64,000 nt of DNA. Source: Mikania micrantha. Its lineage: Eukaryota > Streptophyta > Magnoliopsida > Asterales > Asteraceae. This document shows positions 44,457-55,876 of the stretch, piece after piece (positions within the stretch are counted from its first letter, which is position 1; every line of letters begins with the position of its first letter). Where the stretch lies: the NCBI GenBank assembly GCA_009363875.1, contig CM018685.1:64212593-64276592 (forward strand), read 5' to 3'. The notes beneath the pieces were generated by a model. It saw nothing but the letters and a program-made list of their open reading frames with translations. It was not told where the DNA came from and made no database searches. A program made the translations under genes and the position numbers.

Positions 44457-44937
44457 TAGGTTAAATCCCGTGTGTTACACGGGTGAAATAAATGAAATAT
44501 TATGTTTTAGAATACTTGTATATATTGCAGTACGTTATAAACCCGTGTAATACACGGGCTTAATATAAAATATTAAATTAAAAAACGTCATTGGATAAAA
44601 ATCTCATTGTTTAAAAAATCATTTTATAATATATTTTATTTTAAAAAAATCATTCTTTTAAGATAACTTGTTTTTTACATAAATTTTTTTTTGAAAATAA
44701 AATATTTCTTACTTTAAAAGTTTTGATTTTAGAGAATTTCATATTTTATAAAAAATTTTAAAGTGTGCTTTATAATAATATGAGAGGGAATGTAATTATT
44801 TAATAGGAGAGAGAATTAGGTGGAAGGATAAGGTGTTGACAAGTGTCAATTATAGTGTAAGAAGGTGACATGTGGCATTAATGGTTTAAGATTGTGATAA
44901 GTGGCAAATTTGTTATTCTTTTATTATAGAGTATAGA
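44457..44937 (-). mobile_element. Non-autonomous Helitron, 481 bp
   Basis: On the minus strand the 5' end is A|TCTATACTCTATAATAAAA followed by GCCACTTATCACA. The 3' end has the hairpin CCCGTGTAACACACGGG and then ATTTAACCTAG|T. A second hairpin (CCCGTGTATTACACGGG) lies about 80 bases inside the 3' end. No coding capacity. Confidence 0.8.
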
Positions 44938-44939
44938 TT

Positions 44940-45998
44940 CAAACGAGTAAAACTTATCAATAACATATTTGACGATAAAATTAAAAAAGAATATGCAAAT
45001 AAACTACTTATATAATTAAAACACATTTTAACTTGGATTAAATTCATATTTTTTTTAAAAAAAACGACTCAATTAACCCTAAATTTATTTTGCTTAAACT
45101 CAGCTTGACATGCATCCATCCTAAATCGTATCCATTCTGACCCGTTACCCGACCCGACCCAACTCCCACCTATTTTGCCACACTTAGATATGGTTATAAG
45201 GCTTAAGCTCGACTCGGCTCGGATCGTTTATATCTTAATTATTTAATTTATTTACTCTAATTACTAATTTAATACATATTTATAATCTTACTTTCCAAAT
45301 TTAACATAAAATATAATATTTAAATATTTTTATCATAATTTTATATATAAAAATAATTAATTTTATAAATATACACTTTAAATATCAAATAAAAGTTATA
45401 AAAATAAAAAGGTCGTTTAGGCTCGCAAGCCGGCTCGAGCTCTATACATAAAATTCGAGCTCGGGCTCGATAACTAAACGAGCCATGTTTTTGGGCTCGA
45501 GCTAGGGATTGGGCTCGTTTAGCCTCGGCTCGTTCGGGTTTTTTACCGATCCGATCACCAGTATTTTACGAGTTAGCTTGATTCGTTTACACTTCTTTTT
45601 CGTGGCAGTTAAGGTTTGCTGGTTGTATTGTTTAATTCGAAGGACTTGTATATTTATTCGTGTAAAAACATTAACCTAATTCGGTCATTGAAAAATTTTG
45701 TATCTCGAGTCGTATGAAATCACAACACAAGCGAGTAATGGTTTTAACACTTGAACGGTTGGACCGCCAATTCAGTTTTTAAAACACACGCTATAATATA
45801 ATACAATATTTATTCAATTTACTTTAATTTTAGTTTAAATATGTAAAATAAAGTAAAGATTTAACTTACATAAATAAGAACTATTGGTAATTTTTAATGA
45901 TAAGATGTTATTATAAAATTGTAAAAGATTTTAGATTAAAATTATTATTGTAATTTTTAAAGACAAGATGCAATTTTTATGATAAAAATCTAATGTAA
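44940..45998. other. Intergenic with GAGC/GGCTCG-rich repeat remnant
   Basis: 45120-45230 and 45410-45560 carry CGACCCGACCC, GGCTCGAGC and CGGCTCGTTCGGG motifs in both orientations, like subterminal DNA of a hAT MITE, but no clear ends or TSD. The rest is A+T-rich with no gene. Confidence 0.4.
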
Positions 45999-46582
45999 AA
46001 TCCAAGACGAAAGTTTAGGGTTAATAGTTGTATAATCATAAAAAATATTAGTTAAATATGATAAAAATAAAATTACCCTAAAATGTCCCATAAAAGACCT
46101 CATTATTAGCCCAATTGCTTTCTGTTTTTAAGTTTAAAAGATTACAAAGAAAGAAAAAGAGAAGTTGTGTGCGTTATAGCTTAAAGATATTATATCAACA
46201 ATTCAACATGGAAATTGGAAAATTTCAAAAAAATAAAAATAAAATAAAAAAGAGACGAAGCAATCATCAAAATCGTAATTAATTATTTAAAATCCAAGAC
46301 GAAAGTTTAGGGTTAATAGTTGTATAATCATAAAAAATATTAGTTAAATATGATAAAAATAAAATTACCCTAAAATGTCCCATAAAAGACCTCATTATTA
46401 GCCCAATTGCTTTCTATTTTTAAGTTTAAAAGATTACAAAGAAAGAAAAAGAGAAGTTGTGTGCGTTATAGCTTAAAGATATTATATCAACAATTCAACA
46501 TGGAAATTGGAAAATTTCAAAAAAATAAAAATAAAATAAAAAAGAGACGAAGCAATCATCAAAATCGTAATTAATTATTTAA
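45999..46582. repeat. 292-bp perfect-looking tandem duplication
   Basis: AATCCAAGACGAAAGTTTAG at 45999 recurs at 46291; the copies differ by about one base (TTTCTGTTTT / TTTCTATTTT). It is very recent. The MITE at 46584 was inserted at its right border. Confidence 0.92.
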
Positions 46583-46583
46583 A

Positions 46584-46859
46584 GAGTAAACTTTTCTTTT
46601 GCTCCCTGTGGTTTGACAAAAGTAACCATTTTCATCCAAATTTTGAAATTTTGCAATTTTTCTCCATTAGTTTCAGAAAATTAACCATTATAGTCCCTGT
46701 GGTTTGATAAAAGTAACCATTTTCATCCAAAGTTTAAATGGACTTTGGATGAAAATGGTTAATTTTCTGAAACTAATGAAGGAAAATTGCAAAATTTCAA
46801 AATTTGGATGAAAATGGCTACTTTTGTCAAACCACAGGAAGTAAAAGAGAAATTTACTC
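46584..46859. mobile_element. Palindromic MITE with 9-bp TSD (Mutator-like)
   Basis: TSD TTATTTAAA (46575-46583 and 46860-46868). GAGTAAACTTTTCTTTTGCT at the left is inverted at the right as AGTAAAAGAGAAATTTACTC. Nearly the whole element can fold back on itself, with repeated GTAACCATTTTCATCCAAA. Confidence 0.87.
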
Positions 46860-47237
46860 TTATTTAAATTAATAACATATTAATTATTAGTTCATGTTTT
46901 TGCAACTTTTAGAATAACTTGAAGTCTATGTTTGAACTCTATGCTATCTTAATAAATAATTATCTAGCTGAATATATAGCGAACCATTTCATGTGCATTT
47001 AACTACCCGTGTACAACTTTTAAAGCCCAATGTACATCCCTCTAACTGGTCTATCATTGTCTTCCACTTCACTATATGCCTTCACAACGACGTGCATTTT
47101 TTATATAATATCTTATTAACCCTCAATTATCGGTTTCACATTGGCAATCACATGACTCACTGGTTAAATTTCAATGAACGGTTTTATATTGATATTTACA
47201 TGAATTACTCAAAGATTTCGAAGTGTAATCAAGCTTC

Positions 47238-47551
47238 TGATTAGAGTAAATTACGGTTTTGACACATTTCGTTTAAGTGTTTTAACTATTTCAACCAAAA
47301 ACATAATTTTATATCAATACAGTCCATGTGGTTCAAAACAACTAACGGTTTAATTTGGTTTCACCATAACTATTCTAATGGAATCACAAGATATGGTTGG
47401 GGCCAAAACTGTTACAATAGTTATGATTAGGGGCAGAACCGTTAGTTGTTTAAACCATATACGCTGCATTGATTGAAAATTATGTTTTGAGTTGAAATTG
47501 TTAAAACATGTAAATCACCTGGGTAAAACAATAATATAATCTCTAATTAAT
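47238..47551. mobile_element. Older relative of the GAGTAAATTACGG MITE
   Basis: It starts AGAGTAAATTACGGTTTTGA and ends with inverted, diverged text (AAAACAATAATATAATCTC). The interior matches 41438-41746 in wording (TTTTAACTATTTCAACC, CAACTAACGGTTTAA). The TSD is not recognisable. Confidence 0.6.
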
Positions 47552-47849
47552 TGTTTTATTTCACTCACTAAACTTTATTTTAATTACAAATCATTCGCAT
47601 TTTAACATGCTAAAATGTTGTGAATTTTTTATAAGTGGTTAAGACAATTTGAATTAATGTTGTTTAGGTATTAATTGTGAGTTTTTTTATAAGTGGTTCA
47701 AACTAATTAAATCAAAATGAAACAGTTATTAAAATATATTACTATTTACTAATTTTTTCATCCAAATCTAACATGAAGTTACTAGCATATTAAATGCTGG
47801 TGACTAAATAATTTCAAATTTTATAATTGTTTTATTAATTATAAAAACA

Positions 47850-47852
<3 letters not shown>

Positions 47853-47890
<38 letters not shown>
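47853..47890. repeat. (TA)n microsatellite
   Basis: Pure TA run of about 19 units. Confidence 0.95.
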
Positions 47891-47893
<3 letters not shown>

Positions 47894-48485
47894 CAAACAA
47901 TATTAAAACTTAAATCTCTTTCTAGTTAAAATTTATTGTGATTTTGAATGAAATAATATTTTCTTTAATTTGTAATCATGAGTACACGTTATAGAAAATT
48001 TATATACGTGTTATGTAATGCTTATCAATGAGAGCAATCAGAGCATACATATTATGGTGAAGAGTTGACCTTTAGATGTTATGGTACTATGGTAGGAGCC
48101 AAGTGGAAGAAAATTCATTAAAGAAAAAGAGAATATAAAATGTATAAAATTTGAAATTAGAATTAAAATGGTAAAATCAGAAAATTTATTGTGATACTAT
48201 TAAAAAATTAATTATTTAATCCCTAACTCTATTTAAATATCAAGTTCTCTAAAAAACAATTACATGTAGTAAAAAGGTTTTATTTGGTTATTGCTCAAGC
48301 ATCAAAATACTTTATTCTTTTTAAAGTAAATTAAAAAACAAAATTTATAATTCGACATGTAATCACTTTACCACAAACCGGACCACAGGAGCTTTGTTGG
48401 TTCTTAGGTAGTATTTAGTTTTAATTGATAGAGACAAACTAGGAAAGAAGATATAAATTAACTTTGATTTTAATTTAATTAAAAT
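47891..48485. other. Intergenic, nothing recognised
   Basis: A+T-rich, no gene or repeat border seen. Confidence 0.4.
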
Positions 48486-48502
48486 TAAATGGCTTCATAT
48501 CT

Positions 48503-48714
48503 TTGTTTTTTTGAACGGCTTGGTATAACGACACCCAAGACGTGATTTCAGCCGTTCCATCAGATTTAATACTCTAGGGCGTACACAACTGCGTAAATCT
48601 CTAATCTTGCCTCAATAAATATGCCCCGGCCCGAAATATGCCTTGGCCCAGATTCGAACCAGGACCTCTTATAGAGATGTCTAGAAGGTAACAATTAGGC
48701 TACAAGCTCTTAGC
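48503..48714 (-). mobile_element. SINE with 17-bp TSD
   Basis: TSD TAAATGGCTTCATATCT (48486-48502 and 48715-48731). Minus strand: GAGCTTGTAGCCTAATTGTT (A-box-like), TGGTTCGAATCTGGG (B box), tail GCCGTTCAAAAAAAC. It shares only the tail type with the other GCCGTT SINEs, so it is a different subfamily. Confidence 0.88.
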
Positions 48715-48754
48715 TAAATGGCTTCATATCTAAGTTAATTAGATTGCTAACATC

Positions 48755-48895
48755 AACAACAACAAGCATACACAGTAAGAATCCCACTTAAAGTGGGGTA
48801 TGAGAGGAAAGATAAAGACACACGTTACCCATATCTACCAGTAAAATAGAGAGGCTGCTTCGTAAGAGTCCCCCGACTCAGAGGTCCCTAGATGC
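48755..48895 (-). mobile_element. 5'-truncated TTG-tail SINE
   Basis: Minus strand GGGGGACTCTTACGAAGCAG, CCTCTCTATTTTACTGG..., CCCACTTTAAGTGGGATTCT, ending TTGTTGTTGATG. Short TSD CTAACATC (48747-48754 and 48896-48903). Same family as 16105-16376. Confidence 0.75.
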
Positions 48896-49337
48896 CTAAC
48901 ATCCCCATATTATATTCACATTTCTTTTGAAAAATAACCCATAATTAACTGATAATGAAATCATTGAGGACCTAATGAGAACATGTGATTAAATTAGTGA
49001 GAAATTGAAGCATTAGTTCTACATTTATTTTGTTTGCCAACTCTATCAAGTTACTAATTATTGAAGCATTAATTAAATTTCTTATAATTATATATTAAGT
49101 TTCATTTTATTTTTCAAAAGTCGTACCAAATCTATTTCAACTTCCAAGTTAATAATGGCATGTTAATGCGTCCCACAAGAAGAAGCCAATGTGCATACAA
49201 ATGAATTATTGAGGTGTTAGTTGGTTGTGGTTGTGAGTGTGAGGCACGTAAACGGTGCGTGTATGTAAGTTTTAGGCCAAGCAAAGAATCACCTTCTTCG
49301 CACTCTTTGTCGAGGATATTAATGAATATCTTTATAT

Positions 49338-49569
49338 TTTTTTTGAACTGCGAAGGTCTTAATCGTGTAAACCAACTGTTTCCAGGCCATGTCACCAAGG
49401 TCTAGTTACTTGGACCTCCTATGAGCCACCACAACCACCCAGGAGGAAACCCCACTGGGAAAACCCCTTACCCTCCACAGACTTCTTTTTCGCTGCAAGA
49501 GAGATTTGAACCCAAGTCCTTCCATTTGGAAGAATCCCGGGGTACCATTGAGGCAATGCCTTATTGGTT
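49338..49569 (-). mobile_element. SINE, poly-A type, antisense copy
   Basis: Minus strand: GCATTGCCTCAATGGTACCC, B-box-like GGTTCAAATCTC, ACCTTGGTGACATGGCCTGG, tail TTCGCAGTTCAAAAAAAA. Imperfect TSD ATATCTTTATATT / ATATCTTTGTATT. Same family as 40104-40342. Confidence 0.83.
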
Positions 49570-49642
49570 ATATCTTTGTATTGATATCTCATATTAATTT
49601 ACAAACCCCATTTAACCCAAAATACACACATATACATACACT

Positions 49643-50148
49643 CACTACAACGAAAACCACCTATAGCGACGACATTTGTCGTCACAACAGAGCCACAAAA
49701 TCGTCGCTATAGGCTATAGCGACGACAAGTCGTCCCTATTATGTTGTCTCAATAACTTAGTCGCTATAGCTAAGACAAGTCATCGCTGTTTCTGTCGTCG
49801 CAAATATTCTAGAAATAGGGACGAAAAGTCGTCGCTATATGTGTCTGACATATTTTGATTTTTGATTTATTTTTATTCTATTATTTTTTTTAAAAAAATT
49901 AAATTTATTTTTAAAAACACCTATTGCGACGACAGTTAGTCGCTATAGGTCACCGCCAATATTTCGGCCAAAGGCCGCTTTTTTTTGCCAGGACCTATAG
50001 CGATGACATGTGGTCGCTATAGCTTAAAAAGTCAAAAAAAATACTTTTAAGCTATAGCGACGACATGTCGTCCCTATAAGTCAATCTATACGAACGATCA
50101 GGTGATGTCGTTATAGCTTTGTGCCTTCTGCCCCTTATTCTTGTAGTG
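49643..50148. mobile_element. CACTA-like MITE with repeated CTATAGCGACGAC
   Basis: It starts CACTACAACGAAAACC and ends CTTATTCTTGTAGTG (inverted CACTACAAGAATAAG). The subterminal DNA has many CTATAGCGACGAC / GTCGTCGCTATAG copies in both orientations. The flanking five bases are ACACT on both sides (49638-49642, 50149-50153), longer than the 3-bp TSD of classical CACTA elements. Confidence 0.75.
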
Positions 50149-50544
50149 ACACTAGCTTAGATACTCGTGATTAACAATTATGGTAAATATAAAATATGTA
50201 AGAATACATGGAAAATATTTAGAATATTAAGAAGTAAAATAAGAAAAATACGAAAAAAAATTTGGCTCATGTAATTGTGACATGTATCAGAATTAATTGC
50301 TTATTTATTAATTAAGCCATATGTTTATTTGATGGTTTGAAGATCACTCCCCAACTCAAATGACCAGCTTGTTAAAAGCTCGAGTTAATTTGGCTCGTGC
50401 TTGTTGGCTCCTATAAATGTTTGTGTCAAGTTAGAGTTGAAGATATATAGGTCACTAATATAAAAACTAAAGTTGATTTATTTCACTAATATAAAAAGTA
50501 AAGTTGATTTGTTTAGGAATACTTGCTTGTCATTTTATTTAAAT

Positions 50545-50781
50545 TATTATCATTTTACTTGAATATATTGGTAGTATGGTGTTGTATTATCCGATATTTG
50601 TATACTTCGATACTTGATGATATTATTATCATTTTACTTGAATATATTGGTAGTATGGTGTTGTATTGTCTGATATTTGTATATTTCAATACTTGATGAT
50701 ATTATTATCATTTTACTTGAATAGATTGGTAGTATGGTGTTGTATTGTCCGATACTTGTATACTTCGATACTTGATGATAT
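50545..50781. repeat. Three 79-bp tandem repeats
   Basis: CATTTTACTTGAATATATTG with the following GTAGTATGGTGTTGTATT starts at 50551, 50630 and 50709 (GAATAGATTG in the third). Few base changes separate the units. Confidence 0.92.
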
Positions 50782-52890
50782 GAAAATGTTATTAAATTGT
50801 TATTTGATCTATAATGATAAACACACATCAAAATCAAAATAGACAAAATGTGTTAATTTGTCAAGCCATGAGTTTGCTCAAGTATTGGTGTTAATAGCTA
50901 ATAGGTATGTGAGACTAATGTAGATGCTTTACTTAGTTTAAAATTATTATGAGGTTTTAAATTATTTATTGACTTATTGATTACCTACTAAAAATTTATA
51001 AATATTTAACCTTATTGACAAAAAAAAAAACTTTAAGACCCTTTTAGATAATAGGTAGCACATGCTACACCCCATCAAAACCAACTTTGATGTCACATTG
51101 TCACTCACTATATCTCAATTAACTTTTCACACTTTAAACTCTTTGTATCATAAACTTTAAATAAAAAAAATAAAATAAATATTCTACTCTATTTTCCTCT
51201 AAAAATGAGGCCGAGTCTCATTGTGCATGAATTTCTTAAATTGTATTCTATTTTTTTTATGTTATCTTTTTACCTAAACACATATAATATCACTCGTTTT
51301 CTCTTCATTTTGGCATCATTGGAATATGCTTGTCGAATTTTAAACCTCAAACCTTAAACTATAAACAATAAACCTCTAAAACCAAAACTAAAACTTTAAA
51401 AATTAACCTTAAATCTAAAGATAAAATCTAAAAGCTAAAACCAAACACGAATACCTAAACTCTAAAGATAATTGTTAAACTTTAAACTTAAAAGCTAATA
51501 TTATAGGGTTTGATAAGACGGTCGTAGTTTGTTTGAGTCAATTTTAAAGATTTTAAAAATATTTTTTAAGATTCTCAGATAAAATAAATTTTTTTTTAAT
51601 CTATATATATGTCAAATGAATATTGAACAAGTATATATATGCCAGTGAATCCAGAAACCATTATGCATCTAGTTTTAGTATTTTATTCCCTTTACTCCAC
51701 TCCACTACTTGTGTTTAAGAGTGTGTTGCTTCCAAGCAACTCAACATGACATGCCAGCTACAACTAATCAAAACCCAACAAATATTAATTAATAAATTAA
51801 ACCACTTCAATTAAGTGATCAGCAATGCACACAACTAAGCAGGAGCTGACTTTCACCAAATTAATTAATAATTATTAGTACAATAAAAGTCTAACAAAAA
51901 CACATCCAAAATTGCCTTAGGTATGCATTTCCTGCTTGTAGTTTACAAGTAGTGGGATATGCATCCCGACACAAATCACAATAGAAGGCGATAATGACCT
52001 TGATTTGTGTCGGGATACATTGTTCACATTATGTGCAAATGAATGATAATTCAAGATCCGTGATTACTCTAATACATAAGCATCTAGTGTTTTGAGTTCA
52101 CTTTTCGTATATTACAGTTGAAATATGAGTATCGGATGCCTGATAACGCAATTAAGGATTATAGGTCACTTACTAACTTGATTTATTAAGTTTGGGCACT
52201 AAAGGAAACAACAAACTAATAGAAACAGAATTATCTTAAGCTTTCATGATAATGACTCTTTGCCTACTCTACTTACAATTGAGGTGTAGCATGTTCTAAA
52301 ATAGTTTTGACTTTTTAGGTCAAACAGACTAGTTTTGATTTTGAAGTTTTTAAATTAATTTCATTAAATTCAAATAAAGTTTTGAAATTAATTTCATGTT
52401 TATAAAAAAGACCACATATATATAAACATATTTGGAGTTTAATATGCAGAAACTTGCTCATAATTTAAATAAAACCGAAAATAGGATTGACCTCAAAGTC
52501 AACTATTTTTAGAGACAATGAGCAATAAAATGATTTGTGCCCTCTACATCCTGTGGGTGAATGCGTGTGTGGCTTGCAAAACCGCTTCTTAATACTTTTT
52601 ATTTGGCACAGTTGTTCTAATTAATAAAAAAATCTTTTTTTTTTAAAACGGTTTTCATTGAAGTTTTTTACAATTCTTAAAATACTTTTTTGAGACGCTT
52701 TTTTCTTAAAACCGCTCCAATAAAATTTGTTTATCGCCTCAAAAAACAAGTTTTGTACTAGTGGTTAGAGGTTGGAGTAGTACAACAGTCCCCAGCAACC
52801 GTTCAATATATTTCTAAACCGGTTAAAAAAAACCTATTGTGAACCTCTAGTCCTCTACTAGACATACCGCATACGTAGACCCAATTGCCT
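50782..52890. other. Long intergenic stretch; one strong hairpin, otherwise nothing
   Basis: No gene, SINE or transposon end recognised apart from the hairpin at 51961-52018. 51340-51500 is made of repeated short AAACC/TAAAC phrases. Confidence 0.4.
51961..52018. other. Isolated 16-bp perfect hairpin
   Basis: ATCCCGACACAAATCA (51963-51978) pairs exactly with TGATTTGTGTCGGGAT (52001-52016) around a 22-base loop. One more pair and one mismatch extend it outward. No transposon ends or TSD are evident around it. Confidence 0.75.
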
Positions 52891-52909
52891 CCTTCTGGCT
52901 CTTGTTATT

Positions 52910-53115
52910 TTTTGAACGGCTAACTAAAATCACTGTCGGATCACTAGAGTATCTTCGGCACCAGCGGTACCAGCAATCATATCCACCATCAAGTCACTTA
53001 TTCATGATAGATACTTTGAGAAACCTCTTTTGTGAGATTCGAATCCAATATTTTATTGTTCATGAACCTTATCTTACCACTAAGATAACACTCTGATAAA
53101 ATGCCTTCGGCACTA
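52910..53115 (-). mobile_element. SINE with TSD
   Basis: TSD GGCTCTTGTTATT / GGCTCTTGTTGTT (52897-52909 and 53116-53128). Minus strand: GTTATCTTAGTGGTAAGATA (A-box-like), TTGGATTCGAATCTC (B-box-like), tail AGCCGTTCAAAAAAT. A truncated relative (GGATCACTAGAGTATT near 53525) lies 500 bases on. Confidence 0.86.
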
Positions 53116-53486
53116 GGCTCTTGTTGTTCATTCCTGAAAAAAATAACAATGGGCTTGTCCGTCCATACCACATCCATGTACAAAGAATTAGGCCCACCAA
53201 TATAGACAGCAAAATTCATTACATTGTTACGTGAAAAGAATTGAAACCAAAATAAAAAATTTATGTAGAAATGTATTACTTCACTTAGCTCTCTTTTGTT
53301 CACGGTTTAGAGAGCGGTCGAAACAAGTCATGGTTTGATGGATGCAGCCATATCCAACACATTTGTACAAAAGATTGTTTCTCACGGCTTAAATAATTAC
53401 CTCAAGATCACACTACAACAGCCTTACTAAATTGTAATAAGGTCTACTCTCATATGTATAATGCATTGCATGATTTTATTCACAAA

Positions 53487-53650
53487 ACTAATTTTTTTCA
53501 GACGGCCAATTATTGGATCAATAACGGATCACTAGAGTATTATTGTGTTAGCAGCACTATTTACAGAAGCAGTAACCTTCAAAAATTCAATTTTAGTAAC
53601 ATAAAAAAACTTTATAATTTTTTTTTTAAATTTTTAATGATTAACTCACA
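53487..53650 (-). mobile_element. SINE remnant
   Basis: TTTTTTTCAGACGGCCAATT, then GGATCAATAACGGATCACTA and GAGTATTATTGTGTTAGCAG match the 3' part of 52910-53115 on the minus strand. The tRNA-like head is missing. Confidence 0.55.
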
Positions 53651-53690
53651 TACTCTCCAGTTATAGTCCTAAACCAAGTATACCAATGTC

Positions 53691-54183
53691 TAGGGCTATA
53701 AACGAACCAAACGAATACGAACGAGCTCTTGTTCGTGTTCGTTCGTTTAACTTTTAACTTGTTCACAAACAGTTCACGAACGCTTACCGAACGAAAATTC
53801 TTGTTCGTGTTCGTTCATTAAGGAATTTAGCTTGTTCACGAACGGTTCACAAACGCTAACGAACACTTATTATTTAACAATAAAAATCAACATTTTTAAT
53901 CTCAAACAATGGAGATAATCATTTATAAATATATAAATTAAGATATTATAGTATTAAACTAAAAATAAGTTAAGTATAATGATATTAAACTAAAAATTAA
54001 AAATAAACAACACATTTAATGAATAAATATAATAAATGAACTTAACCGAACATAAAGGAACGTAAACGAACATGTTGCCGAACGTTTACGAACACAAATA
54101 AATGAACACGACCTCTGTCCATGTTCGTTCCTTTAACTAAACGAACGGAATTTCTTGTTCATGTTCGTTCATTTACAACCATA
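53691..54183. mobile_element. hAT MITE with 8-bp TSD
   Basis: The ends TAGGGCTATAAACGAAC and TTCATTTACAACCATA (imperfect inverted repeats) are flanked by CCAATGTC / CCAATGTA (53683-53690, 54184-54191; 7 of 8). The subterminal DNA is rich in GTTCGTTCGTTTAA / AACGAACACGAAC. Same family as 57414-57920. Confidence 0.82.
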
Positions 54184-54586
54184 CCAATGTATATTAATGA
54201 CCAAAAACGACTCAATCATCTAAGGCATAAAGCTAACAAAAGACTTCAGACGCTTTTCAAATTCGATTTTGAATTTTGACTTGAATTCTAATTGACCTTT
54301 AAAGCTAGCTTTATGACCGAACTTTTATAAGTTCCTTCTTTCGATTTTTGATTATTTAGAAGGTGAATATCAAATGATAGTAGTGATCAATTAGAGAGAT
54401 TTTGAACTTTAGGGTTTAAAAGTCTTTTTACATTATTATTTTTTTTTAAAAAATATAAGATTGATGTGTGGCATTTATAAGAATTATTTTATTTATTTTT
54501 TAAAATAGGCCCAATAATCTGGTTACCAAAGCTCACTACAGGCCGCCTGTTATGGGCTAGATAACTCGATTAAATTATACAAAAGC

Positions 54587-54830
54587 ATTAGAGGTGGGCA
54601 AAAAAAACCCGAAATTAAAACCGACAACCCAAACCTGAACCGGTCCTACTAAAAATGAATGGTACATACAGTCCCGGAACCAGCCAAAAGCCGGTTCTAC
54701 CTTTAGCCGGCTAAAACCGGAACCAACCAAAAACTGATAAAAACCAGTCAAAAACTCGAACCTAACCGGAATCGGTTCTTGACCTTGTTGACCCATACCA
54801 GAACGGTTTAAAAAAAACCATATTTGTGCA
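54587..54830. repeat. hAT-like repeat rich in AACCGG, ends unclear
   Basis: It starts TAGAGGTGGGCAAAAAAAAC and ends near TTTGTGCACCCA. The interior has AACCGGTCC, GCCGGTT and ACCGGAA in both orientations. I found no TSD. The 86-codon open stretch across it is an effect of the repeat. Confidence 0.45.
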
Positions 54831-55045
54831 CCCAAATACTATTGTTATACATGTGTCTACTTTTACTTTTTTTTGAAAATATTTTTAACGAGTTCATCAA
54901 AATCTTATCCTTTTATAACAAACCATGCAACATAAGTGTCCGAATGTGCGTCACATCCACCGTTGATGTATATTTTTAGCCTTCAACTATTTGCGTACGA
55001 CAAATACCAACACATCATCGCTAATTCTATTTTTGACCCATACGA

Positions 55046-55056
55046 CTATACAAATA
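55046..55056 (+). promoter_or_regulatory. Possible TATA box of the Kunitz inhibitor gene
   Basis: CTATACAAATA lies 64-74 bases before the ATG, a normal distance for a short plant leader. The match to consensus is moderate. Confidence 0.45.
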
Positions 55057-55119
55057 CATTATACATGTAACATCATACACCACTTATAGAATATATCAAT
55101 AACAACAAGAATCCACAAA

Positions 55120-55710
55120 ATGAAGAAATTGTTCTTCTTTTTAATCGTCTTATCAACGCTCTCGCTTTCCTCTGGCCTATCCCGACCCGACCCTGTTCAC
55201 GACACGGACAACAACATCCTACGGACTAGCACCAACTACTACATCTTGCCCGCAACGCATGGTGGCGGAGGCGGGCTAACCCTAGCCCGCGGAAGCGGCC
55301 AAATATGCCCACTAGAAGTGGTGCAAGAAGTTAGCGAGGTGAGAAATGGGCTACCCTTAAATTTCATACCCGCGAACAAAGATGGCATCATTCGTGAATC
55401 TATCGATCTTAACATCAAGTTCTCCGATGCATTCACGTGTGCACCAAACTCGGTTTGGCGGGTCATCCTTTTTAATGGTCAACGGACCTTGTCGAGCCAG
55501 GGAATCTTAGGAAGGCCTGGTCAGGGAACCGTCGATAACTGGTTCAAGATAGAGAAGTTTGAGGATCATTATAAGCTGGTTTACTGCCCCTCGGTGTGTC
55601 ACACTTGCGAGCCAGTTTGTGCGGATGTCGGTTATTCGGTTAATGAAAAAGGACGTAGAAGTTTGGTTTTAAATAACAAGCCTCTTAAGGTTATGTTCAA
55701 GAAGGCATAA
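55120..55710 (+). CDS. Secreted Kunitz-type (STI family) protease inhibitor
   Basis: Intronless, 196 aa, as usual for the family. Residues 1-19 or so form a signal peptide (MKKLFFFLIVLSTLSLSSG), so the protein should enter the secretory pathway. The family signature follows: VHDTDNNILRTSTNYYILPA (26-45), where most members have Gly at the second Asn of DNN. Further Kunitz landmarks are GGLTLARG (51-58), CPLEVVQ (63-69), VDNWFKIEKF and YKLVYCPSVC. Cysteines sit at 63, 107, 156, 160, 163 and 167: the usual four plus two more in a CPSVCHTCEPVC cluster, as in miraculin-like members. Family members block serine or cysteine proteases, often of insects or pathogens; the target here cannot be read. 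An AATAAA-type signal lies about 60 bases after the stop. Confidence 0.93.
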   Translation: MKKLFFFLIVLSTLSLSSGLSRPDPVHDTDNNILRTSTNYYILPATHGGGGGLTLARGSGQICPLEVVQEVSEVRNGLPLNFIPANKDGIIRESIDLNIKFSDAFTCAPNSVWRVILFNGQRTLSSQGILGRPGQGTVDNWFKIEKFEDHYKLVYCPSVCHTCEPVCADVGYSVNEKGRRSLVLNNKPLKVMFKKA

Positions 55711-55876
55711 CGAAATGATGAACACTCGTTTTACTTGTGATATAACTATATATGTTATAAAGTTATAATAAAAAACTTGTGATCGATGTACCATGTGTTA
55801 TAAGTTTTCAATCTTATGATTCAAGAGCTTTTCTTTGCCATGGTTTGTAGCCACTTACACACTTGAATGTTAACGG

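Noticed and set aside
54575..54835. 86-codon minus-strand ORF
   Set aside because: Runs through an AACCGG-rich transposon-like repeat; the protein is low in complexity.
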